This document shows, one piece after another, positions 36,451 to 44,512 of a stretch of 64,000 bases of DNA. This stretch comes from an uncultured Acidimicrobiales bacterium. Its GTDB lineage: Bacteria; Actinomycetota; Acidimicrobiia; Acidimicrobiales; SHLQ01. A program made the translations under genes and the position numbers. Location: NCBI GenBank assembly GCA_938015295.1, contig CALLQB010000050.1, positions 1 to 64,000 on the forward strand, written 5' to 3'. Under the pieces are notes generated by a model. The model saw nothing but the letters and a program-made list of their open reading frames with translations. It did no database searches and was not told the DNA's origin. Each line of letters opens with the position of its first letter. The first letter of the stretch is position 1.

Positions 36451-37595
36451 GCGTCGAAACGCTTCTGGCGTCGAAGGAAGTCATCGTGGTCACCGGACCT
36501 GGTGGGGTGGGGAAGACCTCGGTAGCGGCCGCGCTTGGGGCCTGTGCCACTACTCGCCTTAGCGGCAAGGTGTTGGTGCTAACCGTCGACCCGGCGAGGC
36601 GACTTGCTACTGCCCTTGGTCTTGAAAGCTTCGGCAATGTCGAGCGGCAGGTCGATGCGAAACTTTTTGCCGATGCTGGCTATGAGCCCATCGGCGAGCT
36701 GTGGATTGCGATGCTCGACACCAAGGCGAGCTGGGACGATCTCATTGTTCAGCATGCACCCGACGTGTCTACCCGCGACGCGATTCTTGGCAATGCCCTT
36801 TACCGCAACATCACCGGCCGCTTCGTGCAAAGCCACGACTACATCGCGATGGAGCGGCTGCACGAGATTCACACCAGCGGCCGCTACGACCTGGTCATTG
36901 TTGATACGCCGCCGACCCGAAGCGCTCTCGACTTTCTCGATGCCCCCGAACGAATGGCCGACTTTTTCTCGAGCCGTCTGTTGCGGTGGCTGATCGCCCC
37001 GGCGAGGTCGAGGCTTGTCAACGCGGCGGCGAAGCCGTTCACGTTGATTGCCGACAAGTTGCTCGGCGCGAAGTTCCTCACCGACATCGGCGAGTTCTTT
37101 CTGCTCTTTCAGACGTTGTACGACGGCTTTGTCGAACGGGCGACGTCGGTACAGCGAACGCTCGGCGATGCGCGCACGAGCTTCGTAGTTGTGACGACGC
37201 CCGAACCTGGCCCAGCGGCCGAAGCACGTTTCCTGCTTGAGGAGTTGGCTAGTCGCAGCTACGGCATCGGTGCGGTCATAGCGAACCGGGTTCTGCCCGA
37301 GGTGTTTCGCACACGCGGGGCTCCCACGGCGGCCAAAACGTTGCGCAGCAACGCCGACTCTTTGAGTGCGACTCTGCAGAAAAGTGCCGATGTCGAAACG
37401 GGCGAAGGTGTGCTGCGCGAGGTTGCCGACCGTTTTGATGACTTCCGGTTGCTTGCTGCACAGGGCGAAGCAGTGCTCGAGTCGTTGCAGGCCGGTTTGC
37501 CGGCGGTCTCTGCTCCAGTGGTGTCGGTTCCGTACCTCGAGACCGAGATCACCGATCTTGCTGGCGTCCTCGAACTCGGCGAACAGCTGCTGTAA
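36447..37595 (+). CDS. ArsA/Get3-like ATPase, second of pair (BagB/Rv3680-like)
   Basis: Second ATPase of the pair, 382 residues. The P-loop is VTGPGGVGKTS, so the first lysine of the deviant Walker A motif of the partner is replaced by proline. LTVDPARRLATALGL and VIVDTPPTRSALDFLDAP mark the ArsA/Get3 family. A hydrophobic, helical middle region follows, as in client-binding parts of Get3. GTG 36447 overlaps the preceding stop. The pair matches Mycobacterium tuberculosis Rv3679-Rv3680 in kind; heterodimer formation is inferred. Confidence 0.88.
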   Translation: MSVETLLASKEVIVVTGPGGVGKTSVAAALGACATTRLSGKVLVLTVDPARRLATALGLESFGNVERQVDAKLFADAGYEPIGELWIAMLDTKASWDDLIVQHAPDVSTRDAILGNALYRNITGRFVQSHDYIAMERLHEIHTSGRYDLVIVDTPPTRSALDFLDAPERMADFFSSRLLRWLIAPARSRLVNAAAKPFTLIADKLLGAKFLTDIGEFFLLFQTLYDGFVERATSVQRTLGDARTSFVVVTTPEPGPAAEARFLLEELASRSYGIGAVIANRVLPEVFRTRGAPTAAKTLRSNADSLSATLQKSADVETGEGVLREVADRFDDFRLLAAQGEAVLESLQAGLPAVSAPVVSVPYLETEITDLAGVLELGEQLL

Positions 37596-37634
37596 ATCAA
37601 GGTTCGAGGCAGAGAAGCTATTAGCTTCGTTACC

Positions 37635-39209
37635 ATGGCCAGCCTTTCTGAACTAGCGCGAGACCGCACAGCGCTTGACGAGACCGACATTCAGCACTTG
37701 CGTCGCCTGGTGCGGTCGTGGGGTTTGCTCGCTGACCTGAGCTTTTCTGATCTGCTCTTGTTTGTCCCGACAAAGGACGGCGACGGCTCGTTCATCGTGC
37801 TTGGCCATGTGCGCCCGTCGACGGGGCAGACGATGTACCGGGCAGACCCGGTGGGCCAGGTTTTTCGTGCGTCGGAACGGCCGTTGGTGCGCCAGTCCTA
37901 CTATCACGGCAAAATCGAGGCCGGTGAGCTGAGCCTGCGGTTGACGTTCGACGAGTTGGTGAAGGTGAAGTCGGTGCCGGTGCGCGGCCCTGGCGGTGTG
38001 GTCGCCGTGATGACCAGCGAATCGCACATCAAACCCGACCGGCTCTATAGCGAACTCGAACGCACCTACATGCACACGTTCGATCGCTTCGCCGACATGG
38101 TGCAAAAGACCGAATTCCCGTTCAAGGTGCAAGAAGAGGGCCGATTTCGTGCGCCGCGTGTGGGCGACGGAACCGTGGTGCTCGACGAGAACCTCAAGGT
38201 CGACTTCGCCTCGCCCAATGCGGTGTCGGCGTTTCATCGTTTGAGCGTCCATCGCAACCTATTCGGGTTGAGCTTTCCGACGTTGGGGCTGGGCGATGAT
38301 GAGGTTGTGCGGGCTCGTGATGAGCGCCGTCCGGTCATCGTTGAACTTGAGCACGGGCGCGAGACCACGGTGGTGATGCATTTCTTGCCGCTGTTGGTTG
38401 GGGGAGAGGTGACCGGCGGATTGCTGGTGCTGCGTGATATCTCCGACCTGCGGCGTCGTGACCGGTTGTTGCTTTCGAAAGAGGCAACGATTCGCGAGAT
38501 TCATCATCGCGTCAAGAACAACCTCCAGACGATCTCGTCGCTGTTGCGTATCCAGAGCCGGCGCGTCGACAGCCCGGAGGCAAAGGCTGCCCTTGATGAG
38601 TCGGTGCGCCGGATTGCGTCGATCGCCCTGGTGCACGAAACGCTGTCGCAGGACACCGGCGAGGACTATGACACTGGCGACGACGTGGTGCTGGTGGACT
38701 TGGTGAAGCCGCTCGTGAGAATGGTGGAAGAGAGCATGGTGTTGCCGGGTCGGCCGATGCGGATCAAGGTGTCGGGCGACGCTGGCATCGTGCCGAGCGA
38801 AGTAGCTATGCCGCTGGCGGTTGTTATCACCGAGCTGCTGCAAAACACTGCCGACCATGCGTTTGGGCGCCGCACAACAAAGCGCAGCGCCGAGGCCCCC
38901 TACGATCCCACTGCATCCGGGCCGAGTGACGAAGACGACCGACAGGGCAATCAGGGCAATGTGCAGGTCACGTTGGATCGCACAGAAGAAACCCTTCACC
39001 TCTGTGTCGAGGATGACGGCGATGGCCTTCCTTCGGGCTTTGATCTGGCAAACACCGGCCTTGGACTCACCATTGTGCAGACCTTCGTTCGCGACGAGCT
39101 GAGCGGTCAGATCGATATGTCAGACAGCGACGGACCCGAGGGCCAGCGAGGCACTCGGGTCACGGTGTCGGTTCCCCTAGGTGGTCGGCGCAAGTCCGAC
39201 CGGTTGTAG
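37635..39209 (+). CDS. pdtaS: Sensor histidine kinase, PdtaS-like
   Basis: Soluble histidine kinase of 524 residues with the PdtaS layout. A GAF-like H_kinase_N domain (LVRSWGLLADLSFSDLLLFVP onwards) is followed by a PAS domain near residues 180-275. The HisKA_2 domain has REIHHRVKNNLQTISSLL, with the phosphoacceptor at His290 or 291. The HATPase domain follows, with the N-box ITELLQNTADHAFG and an inserted charged loop before EDDGDGLP. In mycobacteria PdtaS signals to the RNA-binding antiterminator PdtaR, which is not in this window. Convergent with whiB1. Confidence 0.92.
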   Translation: MASLSELARDRTALDETDIQHLRRLVRSWGLLADLSFSDLLLFVPTKDGDGSFIVLGHVRPSTGQTMYRADPVGQVFRASERPLVRQSYYHGKIEAGELSLRLTFDELVKVKSVPVRGPGGVVAVMTSESHIKPDRLYSELERTYMHTFDRFADMVQKTEFPFKVQEEGRFRAPRVGDGTVVLDENLKVDFASPNAVSAFHRLSVHRNLFGLSFPTLGLGDDEVVRARDERRPVIVELEHGRETTVVMHFLPLLVGGEVTGGLLVLRDISDLRRRDRLLLSKEATIREIHHRVKNNLQTISSLLRIQSRRVDSPEAKAALDESVRRIASIALVHETLSQDTGEDYDTGDDVVLVDLVKPLVRMVEESMVLPGRPMRIKVSGDAGIVPSEVAMPLAVVITELLQNTADHAFGRRTTKRSAEAPYDPTASGPSDEDDRQGNQGNVQVTLDRTEETLHLCVEDDGDGLPSGFDLANTGLGLTIVQTFVRDELSGQIDMSDSDGPEGQRGTRVTVSVPLGGRRKSDRL

Positions 39210-39223
39210 ATCTGGCGAGAGCC

Positions 39224-39523
39224 TTAGCCCAGCTGTTGTGCTTTTGCTTTGCGTGCGGCTCGGCGGAGAGTGCGGCGTTCTTCTTCTGAGAGGCCGCCCC
39301 ACACGCCTGAGTCTTGGTTGGTGGCGAGTGCAAATTTGAGACACGCGTCCTTGGCTTTGCACGTCTCGCAGACGGCTTTGGCGTTGTCGATTTGATCGAC
39401 AGCCATGCCTGTTGTGCCTATTGGGAAAAACAGTTCGGGGTCGGTGTCGCGGCATGCCGCACCCACTCGCCAGTCGCCTGCTTTGCCAAGCAACGTTCCA
39501 GAATCGCCCATAGTAAGTGCCAC
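39224..39523 (-). CDS. whiB1: WhiB family transcription factor, WhiB1-like
   Basis: Iron-sulfur regulator of 99 residues. The four cluster ligands are Cys24, Cys52, Cys55 and Cys61, followed by the GVWGG turn and a basic C-terminal helix (RRAARKAKAQ) for DNA binding. ACRDTDPELFFPIG and QDSGVWGGLSEEERR are closest to WhiB1. GTG 39523 is preferred because GGAGG lies just upstream; ATG 39511 is the alternative. It lies 14 bp from the convergent pdtaS, the neighbour also seen in M. tuberculosis (Rv3219/Rv3220c). Confidence 0.93.
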   Translation of the reverse strand: MALTMGDSGTLLGKAGDWRVGAACRDTDPELFFPIGTTGMAVDQIDNAKAVCETCKAKDACLKFALATNQDSGVWGGLSEEERRTLRRAARKAKAQQLG

Positions 39524-39647
39524 AAGTCCTCCAACCTTGGTGGTGTATGTTGTCGCACGTTCACGATGGGTCACGGGGATCCCGTGTTGCGCTGTGGCGA
39601 CGCTGCCCAGCGAAATGCGAAGTGCTCAAGGCACTCCTGCCCAAATG

Positions 39648-39659
39648 AGAACGTGTTCT
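39648..39659. promoter_or_regulatory. Inverted repeat upstream of whiB1
   Basis: AGAAC-GT-GTTCT is a 5-bp inverted repeat with a 2-bp spacer in the 278-bp gap between the divergent whiB1 and phosphodiesterase genes, about 125 bases upstream of the whiB1 start. The rest of this gap shows only a weak GTGC-GCAC hairpin (39622-39634) and no gene. Operator function is a guess from symmetry and place. Confidence 0.35.
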
Positions 39660-39801
39660 ATTTCCCTCCTCTGAACGTAGCGCGCGTCACACCCATGCTG
39701 CAAGGGGTGAACATCGTCACAAGCGGAAAACTTTGGGGTTCGCGCAACGTTCGGCATTCTGGGCTGGGGTTTTGGGAGCAAAGTGCGGTGGAATTTCCTT
39801 T

Positions 39802-40485
39802 ATGACCCAAGTAATCGCGCATCGCGGAGCGTCGAAGAAGTACCCGGAGAACACGGTGGAGGCCTTCCGGGCCTCGAGTGCCGAAGGCGCCGACTGGGTC
39901 GAACTTGACGTTCGGCGCACGTCCGATGGCGCTCTGGTTATCCATCACGATGCCCACCTGCCCGACGGTCGAATCATCGTCACGACCGCGAGCGGCGACC
40001 TGCCTTCGTCGGTGCCGAATCTGGCCGAAGCACTCGATGCTTGTGGCGAATTATCGGTCAACATCGAGATAAAGAACGACCCTGAAGACGACGATTTCGA
40101 CGAATCACGAGCTCTCGCAACGCCGGTACTTGCGGTGGCGTTGGCTCGGCGCGACCCTGCTGAGCTGCTGGTTTCGTCGTTTGACTACGCAATGGTCGAT
40201 GCGGTTCGGGCCTCTGGTTCGCCGGTGGCTACAGCGTTGCTGTTCTGGCGCGTGGCCGACGTTGCGGGCGTTGTTGGTTCTGCGGTTGCCCGAGGTCACC
40301 GAGCGATTAACGCACACGACCCGTTGGTTTCTTCGGAGCTGGTGGCGTCTGCCCATGCGAACGAAATCGAGGTCAATGTCTGGACCGTTGATGACCCGCA
40401 GCGCATGCAACAGCTCATCGACTGGGGCGTCGACGGCATCGTCACCAACGACCCCGCAGCGGCGCGGACATTACTGCCGCGCTAA
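39802..40485 (+). CDS. Glycerophosphodiester phosphodiesterase
   Basis: GDPD-family TIM-barrel enzyme of 227 residues, splitting glycerophosphodiesters to glycerol-3-phosphate and an alcohol. It starts with VIAHRGASKKYPENTVEAF, containing the catalytic histidine, and has WVELDVRRTSDGALVIHHDAHL, where the metal-binding Glu-Asp and the second catalytic histidine lie. It ends with WTVDDPQRM...GVDGIVTNDP. ATG 39802 is used; the earlier frame start adds a non-conserved leader. No signal peptide, so cytoplasmic. Convergent with the lipid kinase gene. Confidence 0.93.
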   Translation: MTQVIAHRGASKKYPENTVEAFRASSAEGADWVELDVRRTSDGALVIHHDAHLPDGRIIVTTASGDLPSSVPNLAEALDACGELSVNIEIKNDPEDDDFDESRALATPVLAVALARRDPAELLVSSFDYAMVDAVRASGSPVATALLFWRVADVAGVVGSAVARGHRAINAHDPLVSSELVASAHANEIEVNVWTVDDPQRMQQLIDWGVDGIVTNDPAAARTLLPR

Positions 40486-40534
40486 ATGTCGGGGCTTCCC
40501 CGCGAACACATCGGACTCTGGGCCTGCTGGGGGT

Positions 40535-41476
40535 CTAGGGGGTAGCGCCGATCGGTAGTACAAGGTCGAGCACACTGGCCTGGTGGCTAATGCGTAACTC
40601 GTCGATCTCGCCGAGGTAGTCGCCGTCGACCTGGTAGGGAAACGGTCGACGCCCGCGGACGTAGACCTCGGAGATATCTGGCCGGTAGTCGACCGCACTG
40701 TTGTTGCGAAGCGTCGAACCATCCCGCAACGCTGCGGTCGCTATGCGGGCCAGCGGTACCAGCTTAAGGTGGGGCACAGTAACGACGGTCAGGGGCCGAT
40801 CGAGCGTTGCTTCAGGTGCAACGTCGAAGGGCTTCGTGCCCAAGTACGTGTAGGGGTTGGTGTTGAGAAACAGTGCGAACGCGGCGTCGATGGAGCTAAC
40901 ACCCTTGGCGTCTTCGACGATGTGCTCAACGGTGAATGCCGGCGACTTTCGGTCGTAGTGGCGAAACCAGGTGTCGGCCGCTGCGTACATAAACAGCGGG
41001 TGACCTGCATACCTTTTGAGCGATCCTCGCTTTTCGACCTGTTCGACGACGGCGGCATCGAAGCCAACCCCGCAGTGAAACAAGAAGAACCGCCCGTTGA
41101 CCTCGCCGAGGCCGATGCGTTGTATCGACCGGGCGGCTAGGGCCTCGAGCAGCGACGCAGTTGCCTCAACCGGGTCATCGGATAAACCAAGAGTGCGGGC
41201 AAAGACATTCGTCGACCCGCCGGGCAGGGGAGCGAGCGCCGTTGCCGAACCGGCAAGTCCGTTGGCGGCCTCATTGAGGGTGCCGTCGCCGCCCAGCACA
41301 ACAACGACCTCGACGTTTTCCGACACCGCCCCCTGGGCAAGGCGGGTTGCGTGACCACGTCTTGTGGTTTCCGCGACGGTGACATCGTGGTCCGCGGAAA
41401 GCGCCTTCTGGATGACCACACGCGTGCGCGCTGTCACCGACGATGCTGCCGAGTTGACGATCAATAGAACTCTCAC
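40535..41476 (-). CDS. Diacylglycerol/sphingosine kinase-like lipid kinase
   Basis: Lipid kinase of the DAGK-catalytic family, 313 residues. The N-terminus is RVLLIVNSAASSVTAR and the nucleotide-binding signature is VVVLGGDGTLNEAANGL followed by PLPGGSTNVFARTLG. The C-terminal domain ends near FPYQVDGDYLGE, also typical. GTG 41476 was chosen as the first start next to the conserved strand; the much longer open frame on this strand is antisense to etfB. It would phosphorylate diacylglycerol or a similar lipid at the membrane. Confidence 0.88.
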   Translation of the reverse strand: MRVLLIVNSAASSVTARTRVVIQKALSADHDVTVAETTRRGHATRLAQGAVSENVEVVVVLGGDGTLNEAANGLAGSATALAPLPGGSTNVFARTLGLSDDPVEATASLLEALAARSIQRIGLGEVNGRFFLFHCGVGFDAAVVEQVEKRGSLKRYAGHPLFMYAAADTWFRHYDRKSPAFTVEHIVEDAKGVSSIDAAFALFLNTNPYTYLGTKPFDVAPEATLDRPLTVVTVPHLKLVPLARIATAALRDGSTLRNNSAVDYRPDISEVYVRGRRPFPYQVDGDYLGEIDELRISHQASVLDLVLPIGATP

Positions 41477-41608
41477 CGACGCTGAAACTACTCCGCCTAG
41501 CGACGATTTACGTAGGTGCGGTGAGCGCACAGACGCTCGGTGACCGCCGGGTAACTTTTTGTTGGTAGGAGTTGCGGGATTGCTGGCAAATAATGCGACA
41601 CTGCAGTT

Positions 41609-42388
41609 ATGGATGTCATCGTTTGTGTGAAGCAGATTCCGGATCCAGCCGATCCGGGTGAGATTAACCCCGAAACCAAAACTTTGAAGCGCGACGTCAA
41701 GCTGATTCTTGACGAGTCCGACAGCTACGGCGTCGAATATGCGCTGCAGTTGGTTGAGTCCGCCGGAGGTGGCAGCGTCACGCTGGTGTCGATGGCGCCG
41801 AACAACGAAACCAGCGGCTTGCGCACAGCGCTCGCCATGGGCGCAGAGAGCGCGATGCTCATCAGCGACGACGCGTTGCAGGGTTCCGATGCGCTTTCGA
41901 CGGCCAAGACGCTTGCTGCAGCGATCGGCCGTTCCAATCCTGATCTCGTGATGGCTGCAACCGAGTCCAGCGATGGTTACACCGGCACCGTCCCCGAACA
42001 GATTGCCGCGTTGCTCGATCTTCCGTCGGTGACCTTTGCCAAAGAGATCACGGTCGGCGATGGTGCACTCACCGTGAAGCGCCAGACCGAGGCAGGCTAC
42101 GACGTTGTCGAGTGCCCGCTTCCTGCTGTTGTGTCGGTAACCGCGGGTGTGGTTGAGCCTCGCTACCCGTCGTTCAAGGGCATCATGGCCGCAAAGAACA
42201 AGCCGGTCGAGGAGCTCAGCTGCGCCGACCTCGGCATCGAGCCAACCGCTGTTGGTTGGGCTGGCGGCGGCCAGGAGATTCTCGACATCGTCGAAGCTCC
42301 CAAGCGTGAAGCTGGCGAAAAAATCGAAGACGAGGGCGATGCCCACGAACGCATCGTGGCATTCCTCGACGAACTCAAGGTCCTGTAG
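41609..42388 (+). CDS. etfB: Electron transfer flavoprotein subunit beta
   Basis: Beta (small) subunit of the electron transfer flavoprotein, 259 residues. It begins MDVIVCVKQIPDPADPGEI and contains GSDALSTAKTLAAAI and DLVMAATESSDGYTGTVPEQ, the AMP-binding and family signature parts. A loop LPSVTFAKEI leads to the recognition region. It precedes etfA by 9 bp. The pair takes electrons from acyl-CoA and related dehydrogenases. Confidence 0.96.
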   Translation: MDVIVCVKQIPDPADPGEINPETKTLKRDVKLILDESDSYGVEYALQLVESAGGGSVTLVSMAPNNETSGLRTALAMGAESAMLISDDALQGSDALSTAKTLAAAIGRSNPDLVMAATESSDGYTGTVPEQIAALLDLPSVTFAKEITVGDGALTVKRQTEAGYDVVECPLPAVVSVTAGVVEPRYPSFKGIMAAKNKPVEELSCADLGIEPTAVGWAGGGQEILDIVEAPKREAGEKIEDEGDAHERIVAFLDELKVL

Positions 42389-42397
42389 GAGGCCCCC

Positions 42398-43366
42398 ATG
42401 ACACTTGCAAAGATCTGGGTTTACGGCGAAGAAGCTAACGGCACCGCCTCAGCGAACACCCTCGAACTGATTACCAAGGCCCGCGAACTTGCAACGACCG
42501 TCGAGGTTGTTGTGGGTGGCGACGGTGCGGCTATCGCTGCATCGGTCGGCGAACATGGTGCAACCACGGTGCACGCAACTGGCGATCTCGCCGGCGGCAT
42601 GCAGGGTGTGCACGTCGGTAACGCTATGGCCGCGGCCGTAGCTGCTGGCACAGGTCCCGACATGTTCCTGCTCCCCACCACCTACGACGGTCGCGACGTT
42701 GCAGCCCGTTTGTCGGTAAAGCTCGACGCAACGGTCATTACCAACGTTGTCGACCTCATCGCTGATGGCGACCGAATTGTCGGTGTTGAGCCGGTATTTG
42801 GTGGCACCATCGATGTGAAGACCGCTTCGACTACGGCCAACCCACCGATCATGCTGGTTCGCCCCAAGTCGTTCACCGCTGAAGCGAGCGGTGGTGGACC
42901 AGCGATGGTCATGCCCCTCGCCCTCGCCGATGCCGGTGCGGCTGGCGCGGCAAAGACAACCGAGAAGTTCGTCGAGGAGTCTGATGGCCCCAAGCTCGAC
43001 GAAGCCGCAATCGTGGTCTCCGGTGGCCGTGGCCTGGGCGATGCCGACAGCTACGCGCTGATCGAGTCGCTTGCCAAGCTCCTCAAGGGTGCACCTGGTG
43101 CATCTCGAGCAATCGTTGATGCCGGCTGGGTTCCGTACTCGTACCAGGTCGGACAAACCGGCAAGGTCGTAAAGCCGTCGGTCTACATCGCTGTTGGTAT
43201 CTCCGGAGCTACGCAGCACCTTGTTGGCATGAAGGGCTCAAAGACCATTATTGCCATCAACAAAGACGCTGAGGCGCCGATCTTTGGCGTCGCAGACCTT
43301 GGTATCGTCGGCGACGCCCACAAGGTTGTGCCGAAGCTCATCGAAGCATTGGAAGCCAAAGGGTAA
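42398..43366 (+). CDS. etfA: Electron transfer flavoprotein subunit alpha
   Basis: Alpha subunit, 322 residues. The C-terminal FAD-binding domain is clear: [18 protein letters not shown], then [35 protein letters not shown] and [23 protein letters not shown], written here in pieces. The ribosome-binding site AGGAGG is 7 bases before ATG 42398. It works with EtfB as a heterodimer carrying one FAD and AMP. Confidence 0.96.
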   Translation: MTLAKIWVYGEEANGTASANTLELITKARELATTVEVVVGGDGAAIAASVGEHGATTVHATGDLAGGMQGVHVGNAMAAAVAAGTGPDMFLLPTTYDGRDVAARLSVKLDATVITNVVDLIADGDRIVGVEPVFGGTIDVKTASTTANPPIMLVRPKSFTAEASGGGPAMVMPLALADAGAAGAAKTTEKFVEESDGPKLDEAAIVVSGGRGLGDADSYALIESLAKLLKGAPGASRAIVDAGWVPYSYQVGQTGKVVKPSVYIAVGISGATQHLVGMKGSKTIIAINKDAEAPIFGVADLGIVGDAHKVVPKLIEALEAKG

Positions 43367-43385
43367 CTAGCGTAACTTTCTCGGT

Positions 43386-43634
43386 ATGGCTGTGATTCTC
43401 AACGTCGTCGCGCTGTCGCTTGTCGTCGCGCTCTGTTGGGCGGTGGTGCGCCTCTCTGCGCACAAACCACGCATAGCCATTACCGAGAAGCTCCCGCCCC
43501 CGGTTACCGGGTATTTCGAGGAACCGTGCGACACCTGTACCGGTGTTGGTGCGAGCCGCATTGGTCGCAACATCGTGCCCTGCGACGCCTGCGACGGCAC
43601 GGGCGTGCAACCCAACATGCACGTCGACGACTAA
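43386..43634 (+). CDS. Small membrane protein with DnaJ-type zinc-knuckle motifs
   Basis: Protein of 82 residues. One N-terminal membrane helix (about residues 4-24) is followed by a proline-rich linker and two CxxCxG units: [11 protein letters not shown] and [11 protein letters not shown]. These are the spacing of DnaJ zinc-finger repeats and could bind one zinc ion. It lies 19 bp after etfA on the same strand, so may be co-transcribed. No function is known to me. Confidence 0.72.
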   Translation: MAVILNVVALSLVVALCWAVVRLSAHKPRIAITEKLPPPVTGYFEEPCDTCTGVGASRIGRNIVPCDACDGTGVQPNMHVDD

Positions 43635-43672
43635 CCCTCAAAACAAAAACCCAGAAGACCCAGAAGACCCCG

Positions 43673-43721
43673 AATCTCGTGACACCGAGCGACAATTCTT
43701 GTCGCATGGTGTCACGAGATT
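43673..43721. terminator. Long near-perfect hairpin after etfBA region
   Basis: A 49-base palindrome: outer arms AATCTCGTGACACC and GGTGTCACGAGATT pair perfectly over 14 bp, and inner arms GCGACAA and TTGTCGC over 7 bp around the loop TTC. Two unpaired or wobble positions lie between. On the plus strand a short T-run (43720-43723) follows. It could act as a terminator for the etf transcript or be a dispersed palindromic element. Confidence 0.6.
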
Positions 43722-43730
43722 TTCGCGTTT

Positions 43731-43795
43731 GGGGGCATTGGGGGCATTGGGGGCGCCGGGGAGGGTTTGGCGACGTTGGGGAGGGTTTGGCGACG
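43731..43795 (+). repeat. G-run cluster and 20-bp period direct repeat
   Basis: G-runs of 5, 5, 5, 4 and 3 bases occur at 43731-43735, 43740-43744, 43749-43753, 43758-43761 and 43763-43765, separated by CATT, CATT, CGCC and A. This satisfies the usual G-quadruplex pattern. An 18-base unit starting GGGGAGGGTTTGG is then repeated at 43758-43775 and 43778-43795. No reading frame here looks like a gene. Confidence 0.75.
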
Positions 43796-43838
43796 GCTGT
43801 CGGTTGTGGTGACGAAGAGTCGGCCGTAAAACGAAAGA

Positions 43839-43863
43839 ATCGCTCCGGCTGAGCCGGAGCGAT
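43839..43863 (-). terminator. GC-rich hairpin, candidate terminator
   Basis: ATCGCTCCGGC and GCCGGAGCGAT form a perfect 11-bp stem around the loop TGA. Read on the minus strand it is followed by TCTTTCGTTTT, so it looks like a Rho-independent terminator for the SRPBCC transcript that approaches from 44059. Confidence 0.5.
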
Positions 43864-43943
43864 GACGTAAGAAGCAAAACCATAGCACATCCAGTTGTTC
43901 CGCGCTGGGTTGTGCGACAAATTTCTGAAAAAGTTTTTGGAAA

Positions 43944-43970
43944 GGGGGGAAATCGGCTTGATTTCACCCC
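43944..43970 (-). terminator. Hairpin with T-rich tail downstream of SRPBCC gene
   Basis: GGGGGGAAATC pairs with GATTTCACCCC around the loop GGCTT, giving 10 of 11 pairs. On the minus strand the bases after the stem are CTTTCCAAAAACTTTTT. It lies 89 bases after the stop of the SRPBCC gene and is a reasonable terminator. The rest of 43864-44058 shows a small TCGGC-AAA-GCCGA hairpin (44019-44031) and no gene. Confidence 0.45.
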
Positions 43971-44058
43971 GCAGAAGCAAAATCTGACATATTTATGACT
44001 TCAAAGAGGTGAGTCGCCTCGGCAAAGCCGACGCAATTGCCTTGTCGTGTCGCTTCAA

Positions 44059-44490
44059 TCAGGTCTGAAATCGACGCGCGAGGAGTTCGAGGTTTCGTTT
44101 CCACACAAAGGTCAAAATGGGTTTGCCGAAGATCTCGCCGATTGGGCCGCCAAGCCACAGGGGAAAGTTGAGTTCTTCGTCCCAGGAGAACCTGGTTCCG
44201 TCGCCCTCGGCTTCGAGCGTGAACCGGCCTTCGCCAGTCACCATGCCCTCGTGTTTCACCCCCATAGCCTTCGCAGGCTCCCACTCGGTGATGGTCATGA
44301 GGTCGGCGGTCTTGAGAGGTCCGACAACGGTGTCGCACACGAACGTGGTGCCAACGCCCTGCGTCTGGTCGGTCTGCATGGTGATCTTCGCTGCGTCATG
44401 CATCCATTCGACATGGCTTTGAAGATTCTCGAGGTCGGCCCAGGCTTCTTCGGGGCTGGCATCGAGGTACGTCGAAACAGTTATCTGCAT
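44059..44490 (-). CDS. SRPBCC family protein
   Basis: START-like (polyketide cyclase/dehydrase type) hydrophobic-ligand domain protein of 143 residues. It starts MQITVSTYLDASPEEAWADL and continues with VEWMHDAAKITM and EGDGTRFSWDEELNFPL, the usual strand pattern of the helix-grip fold. ATG 44490 is used because the longer frame adds an arginine-rich leader that overlaps the methyltransferase gene. Ligand unknown. It follows the methyltransferase gene by 22 bp on the same strand. Confidence 0.85.
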   Translation of the reverse strand: MQITVSTYLDASPEEAWADLENLQSHVEWMHDAAKITMQTDQTQGVGTTFVCDTVVGPLKTADLMTITEWEPAKAMGVKHEGMVTGEGRFTLEAEGDGTRFSWDEELNFPLWLGGPIGEIFGKPILTFVWKRNLELLARRFQT

Positions 44491-44512
44491 AACCAAGTCT
44501 ACGTCTGGGGGG

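Noticed and set aside
43504-43980. Several minus-strand open frames across the repeat-rich block
   Set aside because: Their proteins consist of repeats such as PNAPNAP and GSSGSSG derived from G-runs and direct repeats; no start site or domain supports them.
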